Shown one piece after another: positions 12,141-24,600 of a stretch of 64,000 nt of DNA. How positions within the stretch are numbered: the stretch's first letter is position 1; each line of letters starts with the position of its first letter. A program made the translations under genes and the position numbers. The notes under the pieces are model-generated. The model had not been told where the DNA came from and searched no databases. It worked only from the letters and a program-made list of their open reading frames with translations. Source of the stretch: Denticeps clupeoides (Eukaryota > Chordata > Actinopteri > Clupeiformes > Denticipitidae); assembly GCF_900700375.1 (NCBI RefSeq), contig NC_041726.1, positions 9,340,373 to 9,404,372 on the forward strand, in the 5' to 3' direction.

Positions 12141-12434
12141 TGTGGGGATGTTTAGCCAAGAGTGTCTAAAAATATCAGCATGTTGACACTGTCCGTGAGA
12201 GACTTTAATTGCAACTGGAGAAGTGTGTCTGACAGGATCATACAAGACAGACATTCATTAAGTGTTAGTGTGTGTGTTCCACAGGCTCAGCAATGTTGAA
12301 AAGGGTCAGTTGTCCAGACAGTGTGAGTGTGTGTCCTTGTTCTTAGACCGTAATGCCTGTCAAGACGAGGACATTGAGTGAAATTAGGACGCGTAGTGGG
12401 TTCTAATTATGCTTATTTACACATATATTTATTG

Positions 12435-12435
<1 letters not shown>

Positions 12436-12512
<77 letters not shown>
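12436..12512. repeat. Long (TG)n microsatellite
   Basis: An uninterrupted TG run of about 76 bp, the longest in the window. Confidence 0.97.
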
Positions 12513-12515
<3 letters not shown>

Positions 12516-13846
12516 GGATCATAGGACAGTAAATCTGCTCATTTCATCCGTATTGAGGAATCCACTTTCAGAGCTTATCCCGTTCCTCAACGTGTGCACA
12601 GGAAAATGGACTTGCACAGTATCCAGATGTTCCGCCGCGTTGTTTAATGAAATGGTACAAATGGAAGGATTTAATTGGAGGGCAACAAACCAGTGCTCTG
12701 GTTTGTGGGGGATGCTTTAATCCACCATTTCTGTAATGTGAATTTTTCATCCGGATCAGTTCCTCAGAAACGTTCCAATCCCTCATTTCACCGGTATTTG
12801 TATTCGGATTCTATATTTATATGGAAAGTTCATTCCTTAGATTGCATTGTGACAGTTCTGTACAAATATAATTTGCCTAAACTATATAAATACAATAATT
12901 GGCCTAATTTTCAGCCATTTTTATTTTGTGAAAGCTGCTCAGCTGCTCAGTCTGGTCTGTAGCACCAAACACAACAAACTGGGTTGAACTGTGTGTTCTG
13001 ACACCTTTCTGGCAGAACCAGCATGAACTTTTACAGCAACGTGAACTACAGTAGCTCTTCAACACAGACAAGCCTCTGTTCCCCAGGCTTCCATCCTTGG
13101 ACCGCATAAGATCAGGAACATCTCACCAGCTCTACGGTTTTAGACATGGTCTTCTCATTCAGACCCAGGTTATGAATTATATTTAGTGTCACCCGACTGT
13201 ATCGGGTACGTGATGTTCTGTTTATTTAAAAAGGCTGCTCAATTATGTGACGCATGCCGCAAACAAACGCTCGTTTGCTGAGATGCTGTAACACAAGTCG
13301 ACTAAAAGCTATGTTCCAGGTTCCCACGGCCTGCTTTCGTGAAAGTGACCCGGCGTGCGTCAGCTGTATTTTTATCCAACCGTCAGGTGTGAATGAAAGC
13401 CTCGTATGGGCGGAACCAGTTCAGGCAGCGACGTGGGCGCGGCGTGGCATTAGTCGCCTGTGAAGACATCAAAGGCGAGAGAGTGGCGACAGTAAAACAA
13501 CATCCATCTGTTTTTGTTTTTTTTTAAATAAATGAAAAGAGCGATAAGGCACGGCCCTGAAACCCGCCATTGTTTCTTTCTGATTGAGAAAAATCAATGT
13601 CCTGCATCGAGACGAGACAATTGTCCCTCGAGCCACTAGCTTTGGCCAGACGTATCAAGAGAGAAACTCGAGCACCAGTATCTGGTAAACACTGTAGACA
13701 CGTAATAGACCAAGCACTCTGGCTGGCACCCATTAAAAGGATCATTTTCGAATAACAAATTTTACTTGTGATGTTTACTTGTGAGTTCACGTTAAAGTTG
13801 CACTAAATAGGGGTTTCCCTCTACTTTATTGCATCTTTATGCAAAT
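12513..13846. other. Intergenic, nothing recognised
   Basis: No supported gene or repeat between the long TG run and the next SINE. Confidence 0.35.
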
Positions 13847-14041
13847 AAAGTGAAGTGATTGTCATTGTGAGACACAGCAGCAGTGCACACAGTGAAATGT
13901 GTCCTCTGCATTTAACCCATCCCCCTTAGTGAGCAGTGGGCACCATGACAGGCGCCCGGGGAGCAGTGTGTGGGGACGGTTCTTTGCTCAGTGGCACCTT
14001 TTGATTACAGGGCCGCTTCCTTAACCGCTAGGCCACCACTG
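13847..14041 (-). mobile_element. SINE-B copy
   Basis: Runs from the tail (AAAGTGAAGTGATTGTCATT) through the core (GCGCCCGGGGAGCAGTGTGT) to the head (TTAACCGCTAGGCCACCACT), reading on the minus strand. Confidence 0.85.
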
Positions 14042-14112
14042 ACACCTTGGTCTTTGTATAAATTCTGAAGAATGACCTCAGAGGGCGGGACTTGTTGTGT
14101 CAGCAGTGTTGG

Positions 14113-14299
14113 TTTACATTTACATTTACAGCATTTATCAGACGCCCTTATCCAGAGCAACTTACAATCAGTAGATACAGGGACAGTCCCCCGGGAGCAA
14201 CTTAGGGTTAAGTGTCTTGCTCAATGGTAGTAAGTGGGGTTTGAACCTGGGTCTTCTGGTTCACAGGCGAGTGTGTTACCCACTAGACTACTACCACCC
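14113..14299 (-). mobile_element. SINE-A copy
   Basis: Near full length: tail (TTTACAGCATTTATCAGACG), body, and tRNA-like head ending CTACTACCACCC. It lies about 70 bp from a SINE-B in the same orientation. Confidence 0.88.
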
Positions 14300-15011
14300 A
14301 GGTTTCACCTGCGAATCGCGATGCTGCATCGGCTATACTCAACATGAGAGGAGGGTTAGAAAATGTGGGTTCTTGTAGGTCGTCAAAATATTTCTCATAA
14401 CAAACTATAAAGTAATGAAGCATTAATTTGGTTTATTTGTGGCATATATTAACCAGGGATCATAAGATAATTAACAGTGGAGCAGTTATGTCATTGTGTA
14501 ATAATTAAACAGATATAATATAGGTGTATATATATATATATAGGTATATATCTGAATTATTGGTATATATATGGCCCTGTTTTATTATGAATCATGTGAT
14601 TTTCTCCACATACATATATGAAATATTTGTGTATATAAACAGTGTTTACTATGTAATGTAATGTAATAATGTTGTATTAATGACACAGGAACATTTTTAT
14701 ATGGGAAGGTGTTTTATAATGAAATGTTCAACAATTCAACAGAGAAGTGGCATCATGTGAGCTATTTGGGTTCAGTAAATACATGAATCCTACATGATCC
14801 ATCAGTCGGGTGTAGTAACCCTGCAATTGTGGTTCATCGAATGGAAACATGGAAATGGAGGCAGATGGTCCTCGGTTGAGAAGACAAACATTGTCTGATC
14901 TGCTGTCAGACCTCCTCCGCTGGAGTGGAATCAGTCAACAGAAATCAGCTGACAGGTTAGGAGTGGAAGTCCCTGCTGGGTCCACCATGGCCTGATGAAA
15001 ACACCCTGCAT

Positions 15012-15043
<32 letters not shown>

Positions 15044-16706
15044 TTAGATCATTTTCCAATATCAACAGAGCAATCGAGGCAGCTGCACCCCAGATCTCAG
15101 CATCTCATGCAGCTCAATTCCTACAAAACGCCTCCAAAATCCTGCCACATCATGCTTTTCCATAGTAGTCATTGTATAAAAAAATACAATGGCTAATTTA
15201 GAACAAATGTCTAATATGAATCCAAAACTTAAATACTTATGAAATGTCAGTCAACACGTTTCTGTTAAATTTCAAGTAAGCTGCTGGTTAAAATTCAATG
15301 CATAATGTGCATAATGCATATTCTAAAGCAAATTTTTAAAAAGGCCCAACTCTTGATGAGGCAGCAACATCAGCATTAATCATCAAGGCAGCTACTGAAT
15401 ATAATAGAATACAACAGAATAGAATAGAATAGAATAGAATAGAATAGAAAAAAAATCACAAAAAATGTAGAGAAAATCAAGTAAAAATGTTACAGACTTC
15501 CAACCTTTCCTCCTATAGTCTCCAGGACCTGCTTCTTCTGGGTCCTAAAACTTGGCCATCAGCTCCCATTTCATTTAATAGATATGTAGATTACGTAGCA
15601 GCACCCGAGGGTGATGCAGATAAAACTATTCTTTATAGACAGTGGTTAAAGGTTACCACAATAGGTCACACACAATGTTCTAGGCCTGAAATAGAGAACT
15701 GCTGCCTGACCTGTACACATCCTACGCACATTTTCAGTTGGGTTTATGTAATGTGGCGATAATCCCGCTTTCGGATGGTCTGCAGTTGCCAGAATGTGGC
15801 TTGGCAGTGGACGGGCCGGTAAGATGATCTGCAGGAGGGGCAGAGGTGGCATGGGGGCTGGTGAGTTGCCAGATGTTGTCTACATGGCTTCTCTTTCATA
15901 ACACATCATCTCCGTTTAATCCCAGACCACGGTGCCGCGTCCCTCCCACATTCCGGCCTTCGCGAGACAGAGGGGCAAAATGAGCAAGCGGCAGTGTGGG
16001 ATTTGGAGTTATGTTACAAACACGAGGCTTTCGGAGCTCATCATTAGCACTGAGTAAAAGCCACCGGATGTGCACAAGGTTTAAAAGAGCGTGGTTTATC
16101 TGTCTCCTCGAAACATGAAAATGGCACAGACATAACTGGTTACCGCACTTAGTCCAAAGTTCAATGCCAAATATGTTGCTCATTTTCATTTATGACTGGA
16201 TAAAAAAAACATGCCGCAAGATTCCAACATTCATGTAAAAAAAAAAAAAAATGCCTAAATGTTTTGTGCACCTTTGGACGGTTTGCTAATTACCTGCTGC
16301 TAGCTGACGCTAGCTAGCTCGGGCAACCTGACAGAGACACCCAGTCCCCCCCCCTACAGAGCAACTCACAGAGTGTCTCGGTATTTCGAGTGGACACTCT
16401 ATGTTCTCGCCTGGCCTAGTTTGTGGTATGTAGGGTTACGTAGCCGCGTGTGACACAGAAACCCGAACCACGGCGAGGGTTTGCGCTGGCGTGGCGCCCG
16501 CCGCCTTCCAAAAGCCGGCCAGGACGTCCCAGGTGTAGAGGTCAGGGTTTCTTTTTCTTCTCGCTGAGCGCTGAGCAGCGCCGAAACCTCGCAAAGCCCT
16601 GCTCTTTTCAGGGCGTAACAGAAAACCGCGGCCTTCAATGCGCCTTTGTGCCCGCAGATCAGATGGGAGACAGGAGTCTGTGGGAGCGTCCCGGTTTTGA
16701 AAAAAA
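14300..16706. other. Intergenic with simple repeats
   Basis: AT-rich DNA with a (TA)n patch near 14530, a (CA)n run at 15017-15042 and an (AATAG)n pentamer tract at about 15412-15450. A GC-richer segment at 15780-16050 and 16400-16680 shows no coding signature. Confidence 0.4.
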
Positions 16707-16922
16707 GTGAAAGTGATTCGTTGTCACAAGTGACACACAGTACAACACCCAGTGCACACAGTGAAACGTGTCCTCGCCATTTAACCATCATCTGAGGGAG
16801 CAGCGGGCGGCCATGACAGGGGCGCGGGGAGCAGTGTGTGGGGACAGTGTTTTGCTGGGTGGCGCCTCGGTGCCACCTTGGCGGTTCGGGATTCAAGCCG
16901 CCAACCTTCTGGCCACCACTGC
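16707..16922 (-). mobile_element. SINE-B copy
   Basis: Tail (AGTGAAAGTGATTCGTTGTC), core (GGAGCAGTGTGTGGGGACAG) and head (GGCCACCACTGCAG) on the minus strand. Confidence 0.8.
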
Positions 16923-17334
16923 AGCTACTGGCTCCCACAGCTCCCAACAGGCGTCACCAAGTGCAGATATGGCAATTCCTCCAGTCTCGATCGGAAACAC
17001 AAGACGTGCAGAATTATCTAGTATGACATTGCAGCATTTTTTTTAAATGAATGGTTAGAACTCAAATTCCCTGTTTAATAAACTGGAGCAGGATAATTAA
17101 TCCGGGGACAGCCATTTTACCAGCATGCTGTCAAGTTTTTTGACCAAATTTTGGGACCAGAACCCAGTCCTTTAACACTCGACATTCTCTCCTGATGTTA
17201 ACAACAGCCAAACCTCTCTTCACCTCCACCAGGTTCTTTGCGTGGTGAATACAACACCAGGAGAACTCCAGCATCACGTCAGTCATTCAAAGCGATAGCC
17301 TCTGACTCCAGCTTTGATCCAAATATACATTTGC

Positions 17335-18090
17335 CTTTACATTTATGCCATTTGGCAGACGTCCTTATCCAGAGCAACTTACAACGTGCTTTCATGTTAC
17401 CATCAATGAGGTAATCAGTTCTGGTTCACTAGGACTCAAACCATGAAAACAAATCATTTTATTCACTCGGTTGTAGTCTTTCCTGACGTAAGTCAGGTGG
17501 TTAGTCTAAGTATTCTCTGAAGAGTAAAGTGTTAAGCTGCCGTTTGAAGATCCTCAACAACCGTGCTGTTCTGACCTCGAGGGGAAGTTCATTCCACCAC
17601 CGACGAGTCTCCTCCTCGTACCTTCAGTGGTGGAGGGACCAGGCGAGCGGTACTGGAGGGCACTGCGAGGTGTAATAAGGGCTCTGAGGTAGGATGGTGC
17701 AACTCCATGTTTAAGTTTTTGAATCTGATGCGGGCAGCTACTGGGATCCAGTGGAGGGATTGTAGTGGTGGGGCGGTGTGGGAGAATTTGGGAAGGTGCT
17801 GCTGAATTCAGTATTATTTGTAAAGGGCGAATGGCATTTAGAGGAAGACCTGCAAGAAGGGAGTTACATTATCCAGTCGTGAGAATACTAGGGGCTGAAC
17901 AAGTATCTGGGAGGCCGGTGTAGATAAATAAGCATGGATCCTTCTGATATTGTAGGAATCTGTATGAGAGGAAAAGATGTAAGTCGAGAGGGAGAGTTGG
18001 TGGTCTACAGTTACATCAAGGTTGTGTGCAATTTTACTGGGAACAGTGATTTCCTCTAATAAAGAGACTCTGGAAAGTCGAGATCATAAA
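17335..18090 (-). mobile_element. L2-clade LINE 3' fragment (partner LINE of SINE-A)
   Basis: The minus strand encodes diverged reverse-transcriptase C-terminal motifs resembling SRLDYCNSLLAGLPL in the region 17850-17900, followed by untranslated sequence. Its 3' end at 17335-17395 (ATTTATGCCATTTGGCAGAC, then CCTTATCCAGAGCAACTTAC) is the same tail that SINE-A carries. This makes the family the likely source of the reverse transcriptase that mobilised SINE-A. Confidence 0.7.
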
Positions 18091-19386
18091 CTTAGTATGT
18101 TCTGCGTAAATATATATATATAAATAAATAAATATTGTGTAAGACGATTCTTCCGTGCAAGAAGCAATATTCCTCAGTCACCATTTAGACTTCAAGCCAC
18201 CATTGTGCAATGACTCTTTAGGGAGAGATTAGGGACCTACTGACCTTCGGCTTGATTTGTGGACACTCCACATGAACGTTAATGATGAATCTTCCTCTCA
18301 TTGTTGTCTGTGAAGGTGCCTCCACACTCAGATACAACCTAAACATGAACATGCAGGTAGGAATGTGTGCATATTGACCTGCAGTTTCATCATTACTGAG
18401 TGACTGAGTGACTGATTTCCATACTGATTTCTTAGGAACATTCTGTTTTTTCACAACGTCATCACTGGGATTGACACCCAGCCATGGTTGCAGCCCATGA
18501 AGGCAGTTGGACAAAGGTCTAGATGATCCAGTGGGAGCCTATGACCTGTCTTTTATCCACAAACGGCATTAATAAACAGATGAATAAATAAGCAGGGAAG
18601 CCCCACACAGGGAATTTGTGCTTGGGTACAACCCGTCAACCAACAATGATCTGGCTGGATATTCTATATCCGGCGGACAATCAATACAGAGCCCTTGGAG
18701 CATCATGGCACGAAAAAAATTTTAATGTTCCGCTTTAACAGTGCAGCTTGTGGCCCCAGGGACGTCCTGTCAGAGCAAAGAGGCAGAGCCGCATTCTGCG
18801 CTTCCAATGAAGGACGCTGGTGACGTGGTGGTTAGGTAACGTCCACCAGGCTCGGCCTCATAGCGCTCCAGTTGAGGCATGGCCCCCGAAAAGAGGCTTT
18901 AGACTCTTGCATAACAAAACTCTGATTAAACATTAACATCTGCATGTCGATGGGCTTCGTCTTCACTTATTCATAGAGGTGCGTTAAATATTGCAGAGTG
19001 TGCCTGATTGCGTATTCCGCTTCAGCCTCGTCCCGCGTTTATGCAATCTGAGAAAGTGACGTCAGCAGCTTCAGGGGATTAGGCGTGAATTAAGACCAAG
19101 TGGTCGGGGTAAATTAGAGAGGGGCCGTTAATCATGAGGCCGCGTTATTACTGCCAGGTTGCAGGGGCTTTAACGCCACCAACTGACCCATGGGGGCCGG
19201 ACCCACGTAACTGCCATCGGCTCGGCAAAATCAGGTCACTGTCGCTACACACTTAGGAGCAAGCATCTCAGCTGCATTCATCTTTACTTCTATGAAGAAT
19301 GGTGACAAAAACGTCACCTCTAACCCCAGCACATTAAATAAAATGCCGTTATGAGTCATTTTTACACTCAAAACTATTTACTAATT
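18091..19386. other. Intergenic, repeat-poor
   Basis: No gene found. The segment 18780-19260 is free of the window's repeats and has balanced base composition with several TTAAT and TTTAATG-like core motifs. It might hold a conserved non-coding element, but this cannot be judged without an alignment. Confidence 0.3.
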
Positions 19387-19502
19387 TGCATTTACCAGAC
19401 GTCCTTATCCAGAGCGACTTACAATCAGTAGTTACAGTCCCCCCCTGGAGACACTTAAGGGTTAAGTGTCTTGTTCAGGGACACAATGGTAGTAAGTGGT
19501 GT
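19387..19502 (-). mobile_element. SINE-A fragment
   Basis: Tail and body (CTTATCCAGAGCGACTTACA to GACACAATGGTAGTAAGTGG) on the minus strand; the head is missing. Confidence 0.8.
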
Positions 19503-21220
19503 TGACACATTTTAAACAAAACTTGCTGACCATGCAATAATAAATGTGCATGAAATAATAATATTCAAAATTTAAAAATGCAGAAAGAAAAAAAACAGAC
19601 CTAGACTGAAACTAAATATGAAACAGATGGAAGATTACCTCTTCCATCCACGACCTGAAAACAGATTTGATTCTTTTTTCTGATGAAAATCGGACCATGT
19701 AGTTTCTGATCATGTTTTGTCATCATCATCATCTTCTTCATCACCATGTACCATGCACCATGTTTCACGCTTCAGTTCCCCCAAATGGAGAAGATTATAT
19801 AAACCCTCCTACAGAAAGCCAGGTTTAGTCCCTCAGGTTGTATGGGGGGGTGACACATAGAGGCAATAATCACTGCGGCTAAAGGAGCTTTTAGCCTTTG
19901 TTTATATCCGCATGCGGGATGAACAGATAATCCGACTAATTGCAACCCTTTTTTTTTAAAAGACCTTTTTTTCTGAGAAACTGAATACAGCGGAGAGGAT
20001 ATTTCACTGTAGCGCTGGTAATCCCTCCGGCCCAACTCATGTCCACCAGAGAACACCAAGTTACACAACCCTCGCAGAGTGACTGATCAGACCGAGACAA
20101 CTTGCCGTTCACCAAGTATACCATGTTCCACAGGTCATCACTAACTGCATTATTATTAGGGCTGTTGAAATTAATCTCATAAAACGTTTTACAAGCATCA
20201 CTTGAGCGGGTGGTACAGAATTTTCTGTTCTATTTTATATATTTTTTGTCAGAGATAATCTATAGTCAGACCTTAGCTAAAGTGACAGGTCTTGGACTTC
20301 ATTATTTAGTTTTGAGTAAGATCAGCAGTATATGTTGTTCAAAATAAGCTGAACTCTATAAACATTATTTATGCATCAAATCTGTGATTTCAGTACAATT
20401 TATTTTCTGTTTCAAGAATTATGCAGCAGTTTTGATAAAGAAATTGGAAGTAAATTCACTTTGCTTTATTACAAATGCTTTGCCTTGAAAATATGTGAGG
20501 GGGGGAGAAAGATGCATCAAGATGCATCAATAATTGTTTTACAATCTGAACGGCATATGCGTTTTTGCTGCGCTTGGTAGCTACATTCGGTAGGCATTTC
20601 ACTGGTGTTTGCTCATCACTGTTAAACGCTCGGAATTTTGGCAGAAATTGATGTCAAGTAAATGTCACCTGCAATATTTATTTGATGCCATCGGAACACG
20701 CAGCCGACCGAACAGGGGTGCTGAGCAGCCACACAGACACTGCAAAAAATGTGGTTCAGTACACACTCACCTGACGCCATGAACCCCAGAAAAACATCCT
20801 GGTTCAATCATCCATGTGAACAAGGCCTTAACTCTGATCTCACTGATGTATTTCAGAACATAATGTGAAGTCATGCAGAAAAATTGATGGGATGAATTGA
20901 TAATCAACACATTGATAATTGTAATCGAATCATGAGATCAGGGAAGGTTCATATCTCTCAATGAAGATCTGATAGTTGACATTGAAACTTGCTCCTCACT
21001 ACACCTAACAAACACTCTCACAAAATTAAAATCTCACAAAACCTTGTAACACCTCTTTTGCTACACTTCACTATTTCCCAATATACAATATATTTCTTGT
21101 ATATTCATATATTGTGAATTGTACACAGTAATATATGTTGATATATTGTATGTATAATAATATATTTTATATGTAAGAAATACATAAATATATGAAATGG
21201 GGTAATAGCCGTTTTCATAT
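19503..21220. other. Intergenic, nothing recognised
   Basis: AT-rich DNA without a supported gene. The 29 bp at 20633-20661 recur exactly at 22063-22091 (see findings). Confidence 0.35.
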
Positions 21221-21225
21221 ATTGA

Positions 21226-21475
21226 TGTCACGTTGGGCTGGACATGGCGAGAAAGGAGAAAGCATACGCACAACATCACAGGACAGGGGTTTAATACAGA
21301 ATGCATGAGACAAGGGAACATCACGCATGACCTGACGGTGAACAGACACGAAGAGGATAGCTTTATACAATTATATGATTATGCACAGGTGAACACAATC
21401 AGGGAACAAGACTAACATGAAACTCCGGTCTGAACTCCGGACCCAGAGTCACCCCTGCCGGACTGGATCATGACA
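21226..21475. mobile_element. Short LTR-like element (possible solo LTR), 250 bp
   Basis: The element begins TGTCACG and ends CATGACA, and is flanked by a perfect 5-bp duplication ATTGA at 21221-21225 and 21476-21480. Internal stretches such as AGCTTTATACAATTA and ATGAAACTCCGGTC are shared with 2045-2384. It has the same tentative solo-LTR reading and no internal coding region. Confidence 0.6.
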
Positions 21476-21849
21476 ATTGAATAAATAGATTGTAATACTA
21501 TTTAATATATTATTATATATACTGAAAAATGTCCTACATTAAATGAGATTATATATTGAAAAAGCATTGCAAATATATGGGGAATTGTGTAATGTATGCA
21601 ATAAATTACAACAATATTCCAATTTATTGCTTTATAAATTGTAATAGTAATAGAATATAGCAATATACATTTGTTTCGTAAGGGACAACAACCTAAAAAA
21701 AACCTTACTAGAGTTTATAAAAACTCACCACAGCTCAGTTCCACATTTAAAGGTTTGGACACATTTATGGGTAATTATTGAACAAAACTGAAGGTGCAGG
21801 ACTCTGAAATAACACACGTGAGGTTATGTAATAAAAATAAAGTTGAATA

Positions 21850-22375
21850 TTCAGGCTATGCATCTCTTCTCAGGCTACCTCTTCTCACCTCTCTCCACTG
21901 GCTCCCGGTAGCTGCTCGCATTGAGTTCAAATACCTGATGCTTGCCTATAGGGTTATAAATGGAAGTGCACCTTCTTACATCAACTCACTACTAGCCATC
22001 TACACTCCTGCATACCCTCTCAGATCTGCAAATGAAATGAGACTGAAAATTCCCTTTTCACTGAATTTTGGCAGAAATTGATGTCAAGTAATCCCAATCG
22101 ACTCTATTCTCCTTTGTTGTCCCTGGCTGGTAGAACAACTTGCCCTGCTTCCTTCGACTAGCCAAGACTACCGCCACCTTTAAGAAGCAGTTGAAAACCC
22201 ACTTGTTTAAAAAGTATTTCAGACAAGTCTAACACTAACACATGCACATGCACACACACTGCACAAAATAAAATGAAAAAAATAGCACTTAACAATTCCC
22301 TAGAGAATTGCTGGTGTCTTCCTCTTGTAAGTCGCTTTGGAAAAAAGTGTCAGCTAAGTAAAGTAAACTATTCAT
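21850..22375 (+). mobile_element. L2-clade LINE 3' fragment
   Basis: Translation of 21875-22075 gives the conserved LINE segment SLHWLPVAARIEFKYLMLAY then SAPSYINSLL. The 3' end carries the L2-type tail (TTGTAAGTCGCTTTGG). A 29-bp segment at 22063-22091 that does not belong to the LINE interrupts the coding match. Confidence 0.75.
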
Positions 22376-23574
22376 GTCTCTCCAAATCAGGGAATTTTTG
22401 CAGCATTTCATACTCCCGCTTTCTCTCCACCACCTTAAGTTGGACAACGGGGATGGTTTGCAACAGTCTTAAAGGTTTCTACTGAACGCTTTCTTATCAT
22501 TCACTCATGTTAATGAGCATTTCATCAAGCAGCTTTTGAAGGTAAAAAGAGGAAAAAAATAGATTCCTCAAACATACAACTAAATATGATTCTTCTATTG
22601 GATTCTTTAAAATGGCTCCATAACCGCAACTGGGTAGGGGCACCTCGACAATTGACTGGTAGTGTAGATAAGCTTTGTTTATCATTTGTCATGAGGAAAA
22701 GCCTCATAAATGTATAATTTGTTTAATCACCAGTACCTAGCAGAACCCATTTCAAGCATTTTTAAGCATGTGACATTCAGTGCAAGAGCAGAGGCAAAAT
22801 AAATCAGATCTCCTTGAGATGTTTCCTTAGTGAAGGTCACAGAGCCCACCCATTATCAGTTACGAGCGTTTCTGTGTGGGGCCAACAAAGGGCCCGTCTG
22901 TTGGAATTCTGCTGCGCATTCGGCGTGTGCACAGAGTGTGTATTGGTGTGTGAGGGCGTGCATGCCATACCTTCTCCATCCCCGGCCGTGGTCACGTGGG
23001 GGTCCCTGGCCGAAGCCCGGTGTAGAGACACAATAGTTGTGATTGTGTCCGTGGAGCGAGAGAAAGCGGGGCGGGGGAATGCCCGGAAAAAAACACTGAT
23101 ACCGCTGGCAGAAGCTCTGGTGACAGTGGCCAGTTTTCCCCTGGTGAATAATGTAGCGTTATGCTACCCTGCCAATGCCAGGCTTCATATAATGTTTCAT
23201 ATAAACTGTGCAAGTCGGCTGAAAATCATAAAAAAAGTACCTTTTGCATAAGTTTGCACCCTTAAACTGAAGCTTTTTTGAAGCACCCTTTAATTACAGT
23301 GGTCAGGCTTCTTGGATCTGCCATCAATTAAAGGGACCCTAAATAAAGTTCAGCTGTTCTAGCAGGACTTTCCTGACATTTACTCAGTTGATGCTACAGA
23401 AAAAAAATGTGGTCCGTTGAGAGTTAACAAAGCATCGAAGGGCAGAAAACCATTTCCACAGCATCAGATGTACCATGCCAACACTGAAGACATTTTCAAC
23501 TCAAAAGCTTTCTACACTTATGCAACCAATTTATTGCACTTCTCTTAACTGTCACTTTAAGAGAAGTGACAGTT
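22376..23574. other. Intergenic, nothing recognised
   Basis: The longest open frame (22814-23251, 145 codons) has no recognisable domain and its opposite strand is open as well, so I do not call it a gene. Confidence 0.35.
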
Positions 23575-23690
23575 AGGGGACAGTGCTTTGCTCAGTGGCA
23601 CCTCAGTGGCACCTTGGAGGTTTCGGGGATTCGAACCGGTAACCTTCCGATTACGGGTCCGCTTCTTTGCCCGCTAGGCCACCACTGCCC
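23575..23690 (-). mobile_element. SINE-B fragment
   Basis: Head and core portion (CTTTGCTCAGTGGCACCTCA to GCTAGGCCACCACTGCCC) on the minus strand. Confidence 0.8.
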
Positions 23691-24201
23691 AGAGCAGTTG
23701 CTTTCTAAAAAAAATCCTGTCATGGTCTGATGAGTCAGGTTATCCTTTCCATTGTGTTGCCTAAAGCCTGACTCATCACCCTGACTGTTCCTCTTCCAAA
23801 AATGGCCTTCAGATTCTCCAGGTTTGCACCTTAAAGGATTTTAAAGACCCTCTTCTGATAACTTGGTGCCAGATACCTACAGACAGATTAGTGTTAGGCT
23901 TCGTGGGGTTGCAGCCAGTCTGAACCAGATTCAGAGTGACAGTCTCATGCCGCTTTGGAACATTTTGACCGGACTAGGTCAGTCCTGGTGAGTTACCCAG
24001 CACACCTGTTTGTGTCAGAGCCCCCTTTTGCCCTCCAAGGGCTCTTACATAATCATTCGAACAGCCAGGATCTGCTCTTCCTCCTCCTGCTCCTGATCAC
24101 CTGACTCGCATAGCTCATTCATCAACTAATCCAGGACACATATCATGTCCATCCAGCGCCAGACCTAACCAGGACAAAGGGTGGTATCACCAATGTGCAT
24201 C

Positions 24202-24600
24202 AACATTCTGTCCACGAAATCCATTTAGTCATCAGCTGAACGTCAGTTTGTCTACAGAATGTAATTTGAGCAATGACATAAAATAATTTTGTCCATGAAA
24301 TGCATTTTGTCATTGGCAACCAACATTCTGTGGACAAACTGACTTTCTGCCTTTGACAAAATGCATTTTTGCATTTTGTCAGAATGTTGGTTGCCAATGA
24401 CAAAATGCATGTCATGGACAAAATTATTTCATGTCATTGCTAAAATATGTTCAGCTGATGACTAAATGGGTTTCTGGACAAAATGTTGTTTTCTGTCTTT
24501 GACAAAATGACGTTCTGTTGTTGTTGACATGCAGTACATATGCAGAACCATATGGCAGATGCCTATGTCAGTTTATTTGATTTGATGTAAGTTGATTCTG
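24202..24600. mobile_element. Foldback-type element with long imperfect hairpin
   Basis: The left arm 24202-24330 and right arm 24380-24487 are inverted repeats of each other (arms of about 108-129 bp, the left carrying about 20 extra bp) around a 49-base loop. Matching strings include CATTGGCAACCAACATTCTG against its reverse complement at 24380-24399. No coding capacity. Related sequence at 6310-6800 shows that it is a dispersed family. I infer a non-autonomous DNA element or a rearranged one; no target duplication was found. Confidence 0.55.

Noticed and set aside
11505-12254. 249-codon minus-strand open frame
   Set aside because: It includes a SINE-A fragment and a His-Thr stretch that is only the reverse of a TG microsatellite. 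There is no domain or splice context.
12409-12720. 103-codon frame with a Cys-Val run
   Set aside because: The run is the translated (TG)n microsatellite.
15412-15450. CRISPR-like or satellite array
   Set aside because: It is a simple AATAG pentamer microsatellite. Spacers are absent and the genome is vertebrate.
16399-16947. 182-codon minus-strand open frame
   Set aside because: About half of it is antisense of a SINE-B. The peptide GRPCHGRPLLP... is SINE-derived and recurs at other SINE-B copies.
22814-23251. 145-codon plus-strand open frame
   Set aside because: No family motif, overlapping open frames on both strands, no splice or promoter evidence.
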